A DNA stretch of 64,000 nt, taken from contig JASAND010012859.1 of the NCBI GenBank assembly GCA_030248195.1, positions 1 to 64,000 on the forward strand, written 5' to 3'. This DNA comes from Trissonchulus latispiculum (taxonomy: Eukaryota; Nematoda; Enoplea; Enoplida; Ironidae). Position 1 is the stretch's first letter; every line of letters begins with the position of its first letter. Both the position numbers and the translations under genes were made by a program. Below the pieces are notes generated by a model, which searched no databases, was not told where the DNA came from, and worked only from the letters and a program-made list of their open reading frames with translations. Positions 10,177 to 22,400 of this stretch are shown in pieces.

Positions 10177-12361
10177 GCTTAAGGTTAAAGCTTAAAATTC
10201 TGGCTTAAAGACTGGTTCATGCTCCGTCAAAGCAACGGTAATAGGGAACGTCGGACAGACGGAAAACGGCGGTTTCCGGGCTCATGCTTCAATTTGGCAG
10301 CGGAGCAACGGAGAAGCGGAGAATAGAAAAACGGAGAAACGGAGATTCACTTTTTTAGTTCATTTACAGGAACTGGCACTTTTGAGATACCGCCGGACCT
10401 CATACCCTTTTGGCTGAGACGTTTTAAACAAACCTTAAGGAGGCCAGTTTCAGGACATGAGAATAAAGCCGGGTCTGGACGTTGGCGGTATTTATTTATT
10501 GACACTGAGTGGGTACAGTGTATCTTAGAATGGAATCTAAAAACCAAAAGAATCCGTCTGATAATTGCTGCGCCGCTCTCAAAAATAAAAGATTCTCTGA
10601 TAGAATTTTGCTTGAAGTACCGAAAAATTAAAATCAACAAAAAAGCAACCTTTCTAAAGCGCATTCCAAAACAAAGAAAGACATTCTGTCACAATGCAAA
10701 ATTTCTGTGCAAAATAAAAAGAAACTGGTTGTTGTTAAAAAAACCGAATGCATATTTGTTCAGTGCAACAACACGCAATCTGCAATCGCACTGAAAGGCG
10801 AAAAGACTCCATTGTTGAAACCTGTTTTACGCAAAGCGCTTGCTAAAGTTTACGACTCCCGTTGCCATGGTTACAAAGATAGTAAACTTTTGCTGATTGT
10901 TTGTTGTAACTTTTTGATAAACAAATAGTTTATCTTGCGCCTACCTGCTGCATGCCGTGTATTTTCTAGCAGTGAATCACTTTAAAATATTGTCAAATAA
11001 ATATTTCAAATATTGTGAGAAATAACATTATGCTAGATCTAGTTAAAGCTAATCCTTTACACAGCACCGAGACGACAGTGTCGATCCGATCCGAGTTTTC
11101 ATTTAACAAGCAATATTGCATGCAAAAGGTTAAATGTTTACTGAGTTACAATTTTATAAACTGTAGGCCTGCTGCGCAGCGGATGCTAATCTTGAAGGTG
11201 AGGTTGCTGCAATAAGGAAAATTATTGGATACCGTCTTCCTTTAATTTACCGGTTCCTGTGTATTCGTTGCAGTGAAAGAGAATTGCAGCTTTGCAATAA
11301 AGTAAGTAATAAGTGCAACGGAAGTATAAATCTAAAGCTATTCCTTTAACATGATCTCATAATCTGCAAAACGATAAGCCACTCTCTGCAAAAAGCAGTC
11401 AGAGAAATTTCCCTGTCAATTCAAAAGAAACCGGAATATTCTGATTGAATTTGTTCCATTTCTGATTCCTGTTTACTTTATGAGTCATCGTTAATGAAGA
11501 ATTTCAAAATAGAATCTTATGTGCAAATCATGCTCTGCCATCTTAAAGCATTGTTTCACATGCATTCATGTAATTTCTTATGTTTTGCACGTAAATGCCT
11601 GGAAGCTGGATGGCAGAGCAAACATAAGAGACCTGCTGCGCTGAGGCGCAGCAGGAAAAATGCATAAGGAATTGCTTCTAAGTTTAGCTGGGTATCTTCA
11701 AGAAATAAGATTTACGTAAGTACCATTAGTACTAAGCAAATATTTAGGTAAGTATCCTAGTAAGCAGATGTTGGTCAAAGGCAAACAAAGACTCGTAAAA
11801 AAGAAAAGCGAAAAATAGACTAAGCATAGTGATAAGCTGGTGGTATCAAAAGTACCCTATAACCGGTTTGTTCAGAATGGGTACGGAAATAGGTTAAATC
11901 AGTTTTAATAATCGTCCGTTGTATGGACGAAATGTCAGAGCAAGGTCATACAGGATTGCTCTGAAAGCAAACCGTTGATTAGCACAATAGAGGTCTTTCT
12001 TCTAAATTTTTTAATTGAATAAATTAGAATTGGAAGAAGGTATGACGTTGAAAATAAAAAATATCTTTAAAGCCATATATACCTATAATAATAAGCTTAT
12101 ATTCTGACTACACTAAGCTTAACACAAATGCTGTGCTGAGTAACATTAGATGCTATTGCAGGCTAGCTCATATTGATGGAAACATCTGTCCTGAATGACG
12201 ACAGCTAGCTAGAGGTAAAGGAAATATTGTGTAGAAAATCCGTATTATGAGCACCACTGAAACTAACGTATACGGATTCATATGTGTCTGTAGGCAAAAT
12301 TTCATTAGTTAGAAGTTTAGAATTTCACATTTTAAAAATTTCTAAACTAAATCTGACCGGC
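10177..12361. other. Intergenic or upstream region, no gene recognised
   Basis: About 2.2 kb of AT-rich sequence. Short frames on both strands have no recognisable motifs or splice context. A ctgctgcgctgaggcgcagcagg hairpin lies near 11632-11655. Confidence 0.4.
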
Positions 12362-13594
12362 TTAAGGGGGGGGGGTCGCCAGGTACCAAATTTTATAGTC
12401 ACCGATTTCGCTCATTTTTGGGTATTATATACCCCCATATGTGCCCAAAAACAAGACAAATTTTTAGAGTCCAGGGTCAATCCAGTCTAGAGATATTGCA
12501 GTTCAAATCCATACAATTTAGTATTTACGTTAGTATGCCTCGCTGAGGGCTTCGAAGTCGCGTACACATAGGATGACAAGAGACTGTGGCATGACAAATA
12601 CATCAATTTAAAGCCTTTACCTGTAAGTGTTTATTACCGCATAAATTGCAGTGACAAGCCAAGCAACGAGCGAGACAGGGCGTTTGGACGATTTGGTAAA
12701 GCTTATTCCGGCTGTCATTTGCTTCAAACTTTAACTCGCTCTAACTTTCTCATACTGCATTGTAGAGACTTGGTGCAAGAAGATAAAATGTTCAGGACAT
12801 CGAGAGCTTCAATTTGATATAAAATATGGCTATATTTGAAAAAGTTGAAAATTTGACATTTTTTGCCCATAGGTGTCCGCCATGCTATCGTAGTATGTCA
12901 CCAGAGATAAAAACAGGCTATTGGCATGAAACTTTACATACAGGTAGGTTTTATGCCAGCCTATTAGCGTGCCAAATTTAATTGAGATACCTTAAGATTT
13001 GACTGACTTATGAAGCAGCAAACATGAAATTATCGAAAAATGACGATTTTTGAAGAAAAATGAAATTTCTGCTACCAAAACTGTGAGCCACTGAAAAGCC
13101 CTAATAGGGATTGATTATATGCAAAATAAAGCTCTATCAATATACTGTGCTAATATCTAAACGCGAAGTTTCTATACCAAAGGGTTTAGTTCAGGACAGG
13201 ACAAAACGTTCAATGATCTACACATTTGCAGAGCGATTTTGAGCAAAAACCGCTTTTCCCGAACTTTGAAAATTCGTATAAAATCAGCGGCTTTACAGGA
13301 AATAACGTCGTATAGATATTAGCACTCTACCTAGTCCAAATTAGGTTTTACAGCGAGTTGTAGCCGATTTGCTCTTACACAGCGCTCAAACTTTTGGTAG
13401 CAGAAAAATTTTCCTAACTTTTTCATTTTCCTATGTTTAACACATGTCGGGGTCACCTTTGGAGGGCTATTGTGAATGATAGGAAAAGTTTTGCAACAAA
13501 CGCAGTTGTCTTGTTTTGGGGACCCATGAGGACTACAAAATATGTGAAAATGAGAAAAATCGGAGATGGTCGAAAAATCGCGACCCCCCCTTAA
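12362..13594. mobile_element. TTAA-flanked element 1 (non-autonomous)
   Basis: The interval 12366-13590 starts with a G run followed by gtcgc and ends with gcgac followed by a C run; TTAA lies immediately outside both ends. TTAA duplications are characteristic of piggyBac and Kolobok transposons. The interior (1.2 kb) has no transposase frame. Because the repeat is short and the G run is low in complexity, the call is moderate. Confidence 0.5.
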
Positions 13595-13941
13595 ATTGGT
13601 CTGGTCCTAAGCAGTAAGTGGCATATGATACATACATACACGTTAGTTATTGCTAGTTACATACAACCATTTATAAGGTCAGAATGATCAGTTTTAATGA
13701 GACTTGGCTCATGCATTCACGTAACTAAATAGAAGCAGAAAACATTTTCGTACTTTGTCATAATATCATACCTAATATAATATGTCCCAGGAACGAATAG
13801 TTGAGGCACAGAAACTTAGAAATTGGACATTCTTTAAGATTTACTACATACCTGATTGGAAAATGACGGTTTTATTAAAATGGAAAGCTACGGGTTGATG
13901 TTGCATGATTTTGTGCTTGCTCGTCTTGAAACAAAAGGCTT

Positions 13942-14956
13942 TTAAGGTGCTGGTATCGTTTTGTGCAGTGCTTTTTTGGATATTTTTTGAAACGCCATAA
14001 CTTTCGCACTTTTGTGAGTTGGAAAGAGCTTTATACATCATTTTAAAGCTTATAATCTGTAAATTCTCATGAGAGTACGAAACTAGTAAAAGTCCGCAAA
14101 AAATTGCAAAAATGTTCTGACATACTGACATCTGACAGGCTGAATATAGACCAAACATTTTTGAACATAGATTTCTCAAAACTGTGGAATCGGCCAAAAT
14201 GTTTTCTTGTGCTGTCCTATAAAGGACATGTGGGCGGAGGAACATTTTTTGGATTTGGCTCAGCAGGTCTTAACGGTCAAGAAAATCTATTAAATGTGCG
14301 GCGACACGAAATTTCGCAACTTTGCATTGAGTTTTTTCGCAACTGGAGATGTTTTAGCTCAAACCAAGAAAAATGTCCCTCCGAAATAGTGCGAATTCTC
14401 ATCCTGCCAAAAATCACGCGAATCCATTGGGTAGTTTTTGAGAAATCGATGTTCAAAACAAAATAATCGCAGTTTTGCCAAAATGGTTTTTCGGCCAAAT
14501 CTCTAGCTTAGAGCAACAAACTCCGGCTATTAGGCATTGATAATATGTGCAATGCGATTGTGTATCGATCGAGTAGAAATAAACCAAAATTGTCCGTACG
14601 ATTTGATAGTAATTTTCAAAAAACTGATTTTGTCGAAAACGGCCATTTTTGGACCCCAAAAATCGTTTTTTGCTTATACTGACTTAACGACAAGAGATAG
14701 CTCAAAAGTTGTAAAAGCAAAAATGTTCATTTTGGTGCTCTCATTCCAGCCATCCCGACCAATCTGGTGTCTCGACTATGTGCTGAGAGAATAATGGCAA
14801 AAACCAAAAATTTCCTATCTTTGCACCTAAAAATGCGGGACTGGTCCCAGAATGTTAAAGAGCACCGAAATAGTATAGTTGGAAAGTTTCATCCACTTTC
14901 ATAAAGAATTAAAGCCTATAGGGTCAAATTTACACAAAACGATACCAGCACCTTAA
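13942..14956. mobile_element. TTAA-flanked element 2 (non-autonomous)
   Basis: The interval 13946-14952 has exact inverted termini ggtgctggtatcgttttgtg and cacaaaacgataccagcacc, each flanked by TTAA (13942-13945 and 14953-14956). A shortened copy of the right end occurs at 58405-58517, also ending ...ccagcacc-TTAA. No transposase remains. Superfamily (piggyBac-like or Kolobok-like) is inferred only from the TTAA. Confidence 0.65.
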
Positions 14957-16632
14957 CAAGCTTGGAAGGGCCCAACCCATCAGTTTTTATTCATCTGGGG
15001 ATTCAACAACCAAAGGGACAGAAAGTTGACAAAATTCCTCAAAGAATCAGCTAGATTAAAATCTAGAAACTTTCCAATTTTAAAATTTTTCTAAATGCTA
15101 TGATTCGAAAGTTGATAATAGTGCAGTTTTTATTAAAAATAGCTGCTAAAACATGTAAAACTAACTGATTTTAACTTACTAAGCCTGCTTCCACAGTATC
15201 CATCCTAATTGAATTTCACGAAAGTCAGTTGTATGGCTAGTAGTAGTTTCTAAAAGTTAACAATTTGAAAAGTTTTTGAAATGCCAAAAATCGTACCCCA
15301 AATTAGTAATAAATAGATGAATATCGATGCTTGTATTTAACTTTTAAATAATTTTCTAGGGATTCTAGTTTGTTCAAATTACCATATTGAATAAAATGTA
15401 CTACTGTTCTACATAACAGAGATACGTCGTTGGAAGTTTGTTCAGAAAAAGAAATTTTAGGCCAACTTCATGATTGTACCCAGATAGTAAGCCGGTGTGT
15501 CGTCCGCTCATCTATAATGGGTGTGCTCGAGCCTAAAATGCAGGGTCCGGCTACAGTGGTGGATGCGATCCGCTGTGAAAACTAAGTTTTTCTTTTGTAT
15601 GATTAATTTTTTCTAGAACGACATAGGTTTTGCAGTAAACAAGTAATGCCTCATTTCTGTGTAATGTAGCAGATTATTACAGATTTAAAAAATATATAAA
15701 TTTTAGTATTAATTGCTTGTCTTCTAGCTGAATACTGTAATGGAAGGGGGAGGGAAGCAGTTTGGATTTTGGACATAGGTGTAGCAGTTTACCACCCCCT
15801 ATGAGACCCCCCCCCACGAGAAGGCCAGACCCCCCACCCCCCATACCCGACCTCGACTACTCCCCCCAAGCCGAGCTCAGACCCCCCTCCCCTCCCCCCT
15901 AAAAGGGGGGACCAAAAAAGAAAAGAATGCCAAATTTTTAAAAATTTTTTTTGGAATTAAAAAATTTGAAAAAAATAGGGGGTAAAAAGTTAATAAAGCT
16001 AAAAAATAGGTTGTAAAATGCAATACGAGTAGTTTTTGAGTAGATATATGTCGAAAATGGTAGATTTTACGCCAAAAAGGACAATTTTTAGCTGAAAAAA
16101 TTTGGGTATATACAGTTTGGGTTGGGACAGTTTTTTTTCAAAATTTTCTCATTTTTTAGACCCCCCCCCAAGCCAGATTTGGACTTTTTATTTCCCCCCA
16201 ACCCAAACAGGTGGTATATACACCTATAATTTTGGATCTATCTCTGGTCAACCGCACGCAACCCCCCACACATAGGTATAATTAGGGGGGGGGTGACCCC
16301 CCAGCCATTCTTACAAACCTCCCCAAAAATTTTTGGGGGCCCCCGGCTCCCCGCCGAAGGCGCGAAAAATTGGCCAAAAATTGGGTATTTTTAGGGTAAA
16401 TAATGCAAAATTTTTCAAAAAAGTCCAAATTTTTGGCTTAAAGTGTTTATTATTGCGAGAAATACAAGTTTTTAACGGTTTTATGGACTTTCTGGCTCAT
16501 TATTGACCTTATCTTAGACTTAGAAACATGTTGGCAATCAAGTTTTCGAATTTAAGTTCGAGTTAGAGTTTAAAACCCTTGTCTCATGTCAAAATTACTT
16601 CATAGTTGAATGTTTTTTGGCATTAGCAATGG
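14957..16632. other. Repeat-rich region with C-tracts
   Basis: 14957-15730 is AT-rich with no gene seen. 15790-15910 is a dense run of C-tracts (cccccccccacg, ccccccaccccccc), potentially quadruplex-forming on the complementary strand. From about 16150 the sequence belongs to a roughly 450-bp unit repeated after 18104. Confidence 0.45.
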
Positions 16633-18103
16633 CTTCAAATCAGGGTTTTCTTTTTGTGTAAAATACTGTGTATTTACACAAAATAAATAAATTTACGCAG
16701 TGAAAAACTAATTTACACACCAAAATACACAGCCACATTTTCGAAAATTTTTGCAAAAAGTGCTCTGAAAAAAATAGTTTTCAAGCCTTTCATATTTAAA
16801 ATAGCTCTAGCTTTTAGCTGGGGGCTGCCGCCCCCAGACCCCCGCCGCTTTCCAATCATTTACCATGGTTTTCTGCATTACGACATGATTATAGGTTGTT
16901 TCTGCAAATACATCTGCTTATCCGGTTGCGCATAATTTATTCACGTACAGCGTGCAAATATTTGTAAGATAGTATAGTAATATAGCTAGTACATACGATT
17001 CAATATCGTTTCTTGAACCAGGGGCGGATCCAGGGATGGCGGGGGGCGCCCCCCGTCGCGATTCGAAGGCAGGAAAAATTAAGGAGAGAAAGAGGAAAAA
17101 GGGCAAAAAACAAAATTTCTCGCCTTCGGCGCGAATTTCCTACATTTTAACCACATATTTATTGCATTTATGAAGAAAAAGCTTGAAATGCATCCGATTT
17201 TTCGGAGAAAATTACCACTTTTGCCTAAAAATGTCCAGAATTTTTAAGAGTTTATGAAAAGAATTAAAGATCCGAAGACCGATTTTATTGCAAAAACAAA
17301 AATTTTTTCAGCTTCTGGGGGCTCCGCCCCCCAGACCCCCCGCTGGAAACATTTTACCGCCCCCCTCACGACATCCTGGATCCGCCAGTGTCTTGTACAT
17401 ATATATCTTTTATCATAAAAAGCAGTCTGAGCCACAAAAATTGTTGCTGTCTAGCACAATAGGTATATATTCAAAACGAAAGCTAAAAGAATGCAACTGT
17501 TCAATGCGTTTTTGCCGATAATTTTAAAAAATTTCTCAACTTCTGGGGGGGGGGGGGCTCAGAATGGGTGTTTTCTGTCCATATTATGGAAAATTCCCCT
17601 ACAGCAATTGAAGCTTCGAACCTTTTAGTAACCAGAATGTTTGTGAAAAAATTATTCCAAAAAGTTGGAAAATTAATGAAATGGTTTCAGTAGGCGAAGT
17701 TTTTTCAGAAATTAGAATTTGTCCAATCCTAGTGTTGGCATTTATATAATGGATTATATAATCTTTTTAGACTTTTCCATTGCGAATTTTATTACAATTT
17801 ACAAAATTTCCTCAGCGTCTGGGGGACTCCGCCCCCCAGACCCCCCGCGTGGGTTCTTCTGCGTTACACGGACGTGTCCCCCACGGACGTTACACAAGTG
17901 CAGTTGCCAGAACTTTTGATTGAATGATCCGAAAATAACATTGTTGCAATAAAATAACGCTTAAATTTATTTTATTTCGTATTATATCTCAAAAACAACA
18001 CTTTTAGATTTTACACAGCTTCAAGCAAAAATACACACTGAAATTTAAATTTACACAAGATTTACACAGGTCCGATTTTGAAAAAGAAAACCCTGCTTCA
18101 AAT
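16633..18103. mobile_element. hAT-like element with CAGGG termini and 8-bp TSD
   Basis: The element is 16641-18095. Its termini are cagggttttctttttg and its imperfect complement, flanked by an exact 8-bp direct repeat CTTCAAAT (16633-16640 and 18096-18103). The insertion interrupts a tandemly repeated unit that resumes at 18104. No transposase is present. Another MITE is nested at 17019-17390. The interior includes copies of the recurring ctccgccccccagaccccc hairpin at 17318 and 17825. Confidence 0.8.
17011..17398. mobile_element. Nested MITE with CAGGGGCGGATCCAGG terminus
   Basis: The element is 17019-17390, starting caggggcggatccagg and ending cctggatccgccagtg. It is flanked by tcttgaac (17011-17018) and tcttgtac (17391-17398), an 8-bp duplication with one mismatch. 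From general knowledge, GGCGGATCCAG termini are common in animal hAT MITEs. It sits inside the larger hAT-like element. Confidence 0.78.
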
Positions 18104-19192
18104 GCGATTGTTGACATAAAAATAGAAAATTTTTTTGTTGGAGGTTTGGTGGGGGGGGGGGGTTTGGGGGGCTCTAAAAAGGGCCCCCCAAAATTCCAGG
18201 GGAGGGGGCCCTCCCAATCCAAATCCCCGTTACACCTATGCCCCCACACCCCACCAACCAATTTTACAAACCCAACTGGGGGGTATTGGCCTACAATTGG
18301 ACATTTTTAGGGTATATAAATTTTGCAAAATTGTCAAACATCAAAGTTTTTGGCTTAACGTGTTTATTATCGCGAGAAATATATACACCTACACGTTTAT
18401 AACGGTTTCATGGACTTCTAAACTCAATATTTGAACTTATTCTGGGTTCAGAAACATGTTGGCAATCAAGTTTTCGAGTTTAAATACACTGTCTAATATT
18501 AAAATTGTTTAATGATTTCATGTTTTTCGACATTAGCAATTTCTGAGAATGCGATTTTTGGCATAAAAATTGAAAAATTCTTTGGGGCAGGCTTGGGGGG
18601 CTGCGGGGGAGTCTAAAACGCGCCCCCCCAAATTGCGGGGGAGGGGGCCCCTTCCAATTCAAATCTCCGTTACACTACACCTATGCTATGGCGGGTCGGC
18701 CGAAGGCCCCCCCACCCCCAAACACACCTATGGATGGGGTATCTTGGGTTGAGAAAGTTTACCCCCCCAAAATTTTTGAGAAATCCTCCCCCATCTTACG
18801 GCTACCCTCCCCTCGAACCCTCCCAGCAATTTTTGGGTCCAATTGGTCAGTTTTTTGAAATAGTTTGATCAAATTTTGGCTTCAAGTCGCTTAAAACGGT
18901 GTAATATATACGTACGTAACGCTTAAAACGTTAAAAATATTGTAAGCCTTATTTGGAAGCAAATAGGGCTGAAATGCAGACATTTTTGCATTTTGACCAT
19001 TTTCGGAATTCCTGAGATCCAAAGTCTGGGGAGGGGGATTGGGGGTACCCGTTCTTCCTCCTCTAATTTTTGGGGGTCGACCACCAAATTTACAAAATTT
19101 ATATACCACCCCCAGACCCAAGGTCCCAGGGGGACTATGACTGCTTGTTTGCAGGTGAAGTTAAGATTTTTCGTGTTGTCATGTTTTTGTAG
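18104..19192. repeat. Diverged ~450-bp tandem duplication upstream of ATP9
   Basis: After the hAT-like insertion is removed, sequence around 16370-16640 plus 18104-18270 repeats at about 18285-18700. Shared landmarks are ttggcttaa-gtgtttatta, agaaacatgttggcaatcaagttttcga, cattagcaat and gataaaaattgaaaa followed by G runs. A third, weaker partial copy follows 18830. G/C-rich blocks separate the copies. Confidence 0.55.
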
Positions 19193-19196
19193 GTTA

Positions 19197-19405
19197 ATGT
19201 TTAGACGATCCAACGGCTATCAGCCGGTACCTCTCAATGAAGAATCAGCAGACTCTCTCTCACTGATGCAAGATATTGCCTTGCAGAATCCGTACTCAAT
19301 GGAATCAAGTTCTTGGAATGATGATCTGGAAGATCGGTATCTGGTCTCACCAGATCGTCGACGTAATCGCTGTTGTGATAGTAGCTGTTGTTGTGGATGC
19401 CAAAA
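19197..19405 (+). CDS. ATP9: ATP9 exon 1 (first coding exon found)
   Basis: The ATG at 19197 follows an acceptor-like tttttgtag ending at 19192, so a 5' UTR exon probably lies upstream. About 69 residues: [16 protein letters not shown], an acidic/Ser segment, then a Cys cluster ([10 protein letters not shown]). Cys-rich N-termini are also seen in ATP9A; palmitoylation is possible but is only inference. Donor GTACGT, phase 2. Confidence 0.78.
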
Positions 19406-22400
19406 GTACGTAGTTTGTTTCCATTTTGGTTTAACTTAGGTTTTTTACTTTACGTAACTATTGGTTTAATTAATTTCCTCATTTTTTCTTCCATATCATT
19501 TTGATCGCAAGGTTTGATTTTTGGTGATTTTGAGTAGTTTCCTGTAGTATTGGATTTCTTTGTCACTGTCCCTGAAGCAATGAAAGAAATTTAGGCTTCC
19601 AAAAAATTTCTAAGTTTAACACTTTAAAATGCTTAAATCACTTCCAATTTAATCAAAAAGTAAAGAGCAGAAGCAGACGTAGGAACATCTTTACCTAATT
19701 TCTCCTAAAATATACTACATACTATTTTTATCTAAAATTTGGGAATACGTATATACCCAAATTTGCGTCAATTAGTTTTTCTTGCCATTTGGTTTTCCTA
19801 GTCCTTTAGAAGATTTCAGAGTAGTCTACGCCTGCAATCGATCCGCCTCTCAGTTTTAGACCTTAAGCGTAGTGCAGTAATTTAACATATGTATATATAT
19901 ATATATCATAGGGGTCGCGGCAGCGACCCCTATAATATGTGTGAAAAGTGGTTGGAGACAGTGTAAAATAAGCTGCGCAGAAGCTGCGCAAAATCCTGCG
20001 CAGATCCTGCGCAGATTTCATGCGCAAATTGTAGAGCACATCGAGTTTAGTATGTCTGTGAAGTTTCAGCCCCGTATCACTTACCGTTAAAAAGTTGCGC
20101 CCCGGACCGGTTATGGCGGCGATGTTTTTTTTCCGGTTTCTCCTATTTGATGGTTGTATTGTACATAATGTTCGCCGCTTTCACGTGATCTGCAGCGGTG
20201 GGCCAACCTAAAGGGCTATGGGGTCTAGTAGTACCCTCTAAAGAATTTAAGAATCACAACTTTTTTTGCGCCGCAGCTGCGCCACAGCGCCGCAGCGGCG
20301 CCGCAAAGTCGGCTCATAGCGAAAAGTGACCATTTTTGTGGTCGTCGCTCAGGTCGAACGTTACGAGCTGGAGCTGATTTCTTTTTATATTCAGAAATTA
20401 CATATATTGAACTAACTAACGGTCCAGGTTGCGTTTCTCTATCACTTCCCTAGCGACCACAGTGGCCCGTCAAAGATGGCGAAAATTCGAAAAATGAAAA
20501 ATCGAAATTTCACGCTATCTATTTAACTTTAAAAGCCCAAATCTTCCACACAATGGTTTTCTGGCACAGAGAATTGGTTCCTGCAGTCAGTTTACCGTCT
20601 GACCCACCCATCTTGCTGGGCTGGTTCCAGTTTGCCGGCTGCAGGGTCAGGTCGGTAACCATTTCCTGGAAGTCCATACTAGGCTCTACTTAGCCTCTCA
20701 GAACTTTGTCCATAGGGGTCTTTACTGGTGCGCCCAGCTCATTCCCGGGTATTCGTTTCAGTAAGACGTACCTATTTTGCACTTGGCTGATTCCACTTTG
20801 CCGTCGGGAGGGTCAGTCAGTGGAGGGGGTCAAGTAGTCGAAATTAACATTTTTCAAAAGTGGTCAAATTTTGGTATCAAACGAAAGCTCTAGAGTGAGC
20901 TGAGTACACTTTTGTCATAGAACTGCGTACCCAAAGTGGCTGTAGAGTGCTGTGGTGGGTGGGGGCAGGGACGTAGGCTATTTTGGGTAAAAAATAAAAT
21001 TTTTCAAAAGTGGTCAAATTTGGTATCAAATGAAAGCTCTAAGTGAGCTGAGCAACTTTTGTCATAGAACTGCGTACCCAAAGTGGCTGTAGAGTGCTGT
21101 GGTGGGGTGGGGTGGGGACTTAGGCTATTTTGGGTCAAAAATAAAAATTTTCAAAAGTGGTCAAATTTGGTATGAAATGAAAGGCCGAGATGAGCTGAGC
21201 AACTTTTGTCATAGAACTGCGTACCCAAAGTGGCTGTAGAGTGCTGTGGTGGGGTGGGGTGGGGTGGGGGGACTTAGGCTATTTTGGGTCAAAAATAAAA
21301 TTTTTCAAAAGTGATCAAATTTGGCATAAAATGAAAGCTATAAGTGAGCTGAGCAACTTTTGTCATAGAACTGCGTATCCAAAGTGGCTGTAGAGTGCTG
21401 TGGTGGGGTGGGGTGTTGACTTAGGCTATTTTGGGTCAAAAATAAAATTTTTCAAAAGTGATCAAATTTGGCATAAAATGAAAGCTATAAGTGAGCTGAG
21501 CAACTTTTGTCATAGAACTGCGTACCCAAAATGGCTGTAGAGTGCTGGGGTGGGGACTTAGGCGATTTTATATGTACGTAGGTCAAAAATGGAATTTTTT
21601 AAAAGTGGTCAAAGTTGTGTCAAATGAAAGTCCTAAGCGAACGGAACAACTTATCGTGGAGCCACCCATCCAAACTTGCTGTGTCAAATAACGTCACGTG
21701 CCTATGAAACTGTTGTCTTTACTTCTTTAACCGGAATTTAAAGGATAGACACAGCCAACACACACACTTTTATCCTCTTTTGTGCGGAGCATTTTTGTTA
21801 CTTGTATATATATACGTTTAGTAATTTAACATACGCACGTATGATGTCATTTTTTCCTTTTTTTCAGCTGTAGCCGATGCTGCTGGTCAGTGTTTTGCCG
21901 TGGCAAAGAATATAAGCCTCGGACAATCCGTGTCGGCCATCCCATTACGGGGGTGAAGTTTCCCCAGAATAAAGTTAAAAGCCACAAATATAATCTATTT
22001 ACCTTCATTCCTTTGGTGAGCTTTTTTCCGGTATAATCTTGACAACATAGTTTTCGTTTTAATTTGGTTAATTTTAGGTGCATGGTTGATCGTCTCGAGA
22101 TATTCTGGGTGTATTAGGATTTCGTTAGCGGTACCTTGTCGTTCCTCATGAGCTAATTTATATACGTAATATTGAAAATAATGGAAAATGCGTCTTTTGT
22201 GTTTTGCTTTTTGCTGTTTGCTGACTCTGATCAGTTAAACTATTTTTGTTTTCTTTTGTTTCAGGTACTGTTCCAACAGTTCAAGTTTTTCCTGAATTTG
22301 TATTTTCTGATTATGGCCCTGTCCCAGTTTATTCCCGAGATTCGTATCGGCTACATCAGCACTTATTGGGGTCCATTGGTACGTAGGTTCACATTTTGCT

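Noticed and set aside
13844..14466. Frames of 120-133 residues on both strands
   Set aside because: They run through the end of a TTAA-flanked element, overlap each other and lack recognisable motifs.
20830..21620. Hammerhead ribozyme (retrozyme) in the tandem repeats
   Set aside because: I looked for ctgatga and paired gaaa core motifs in the ~150-bp units and did not find the conserved arrangement.
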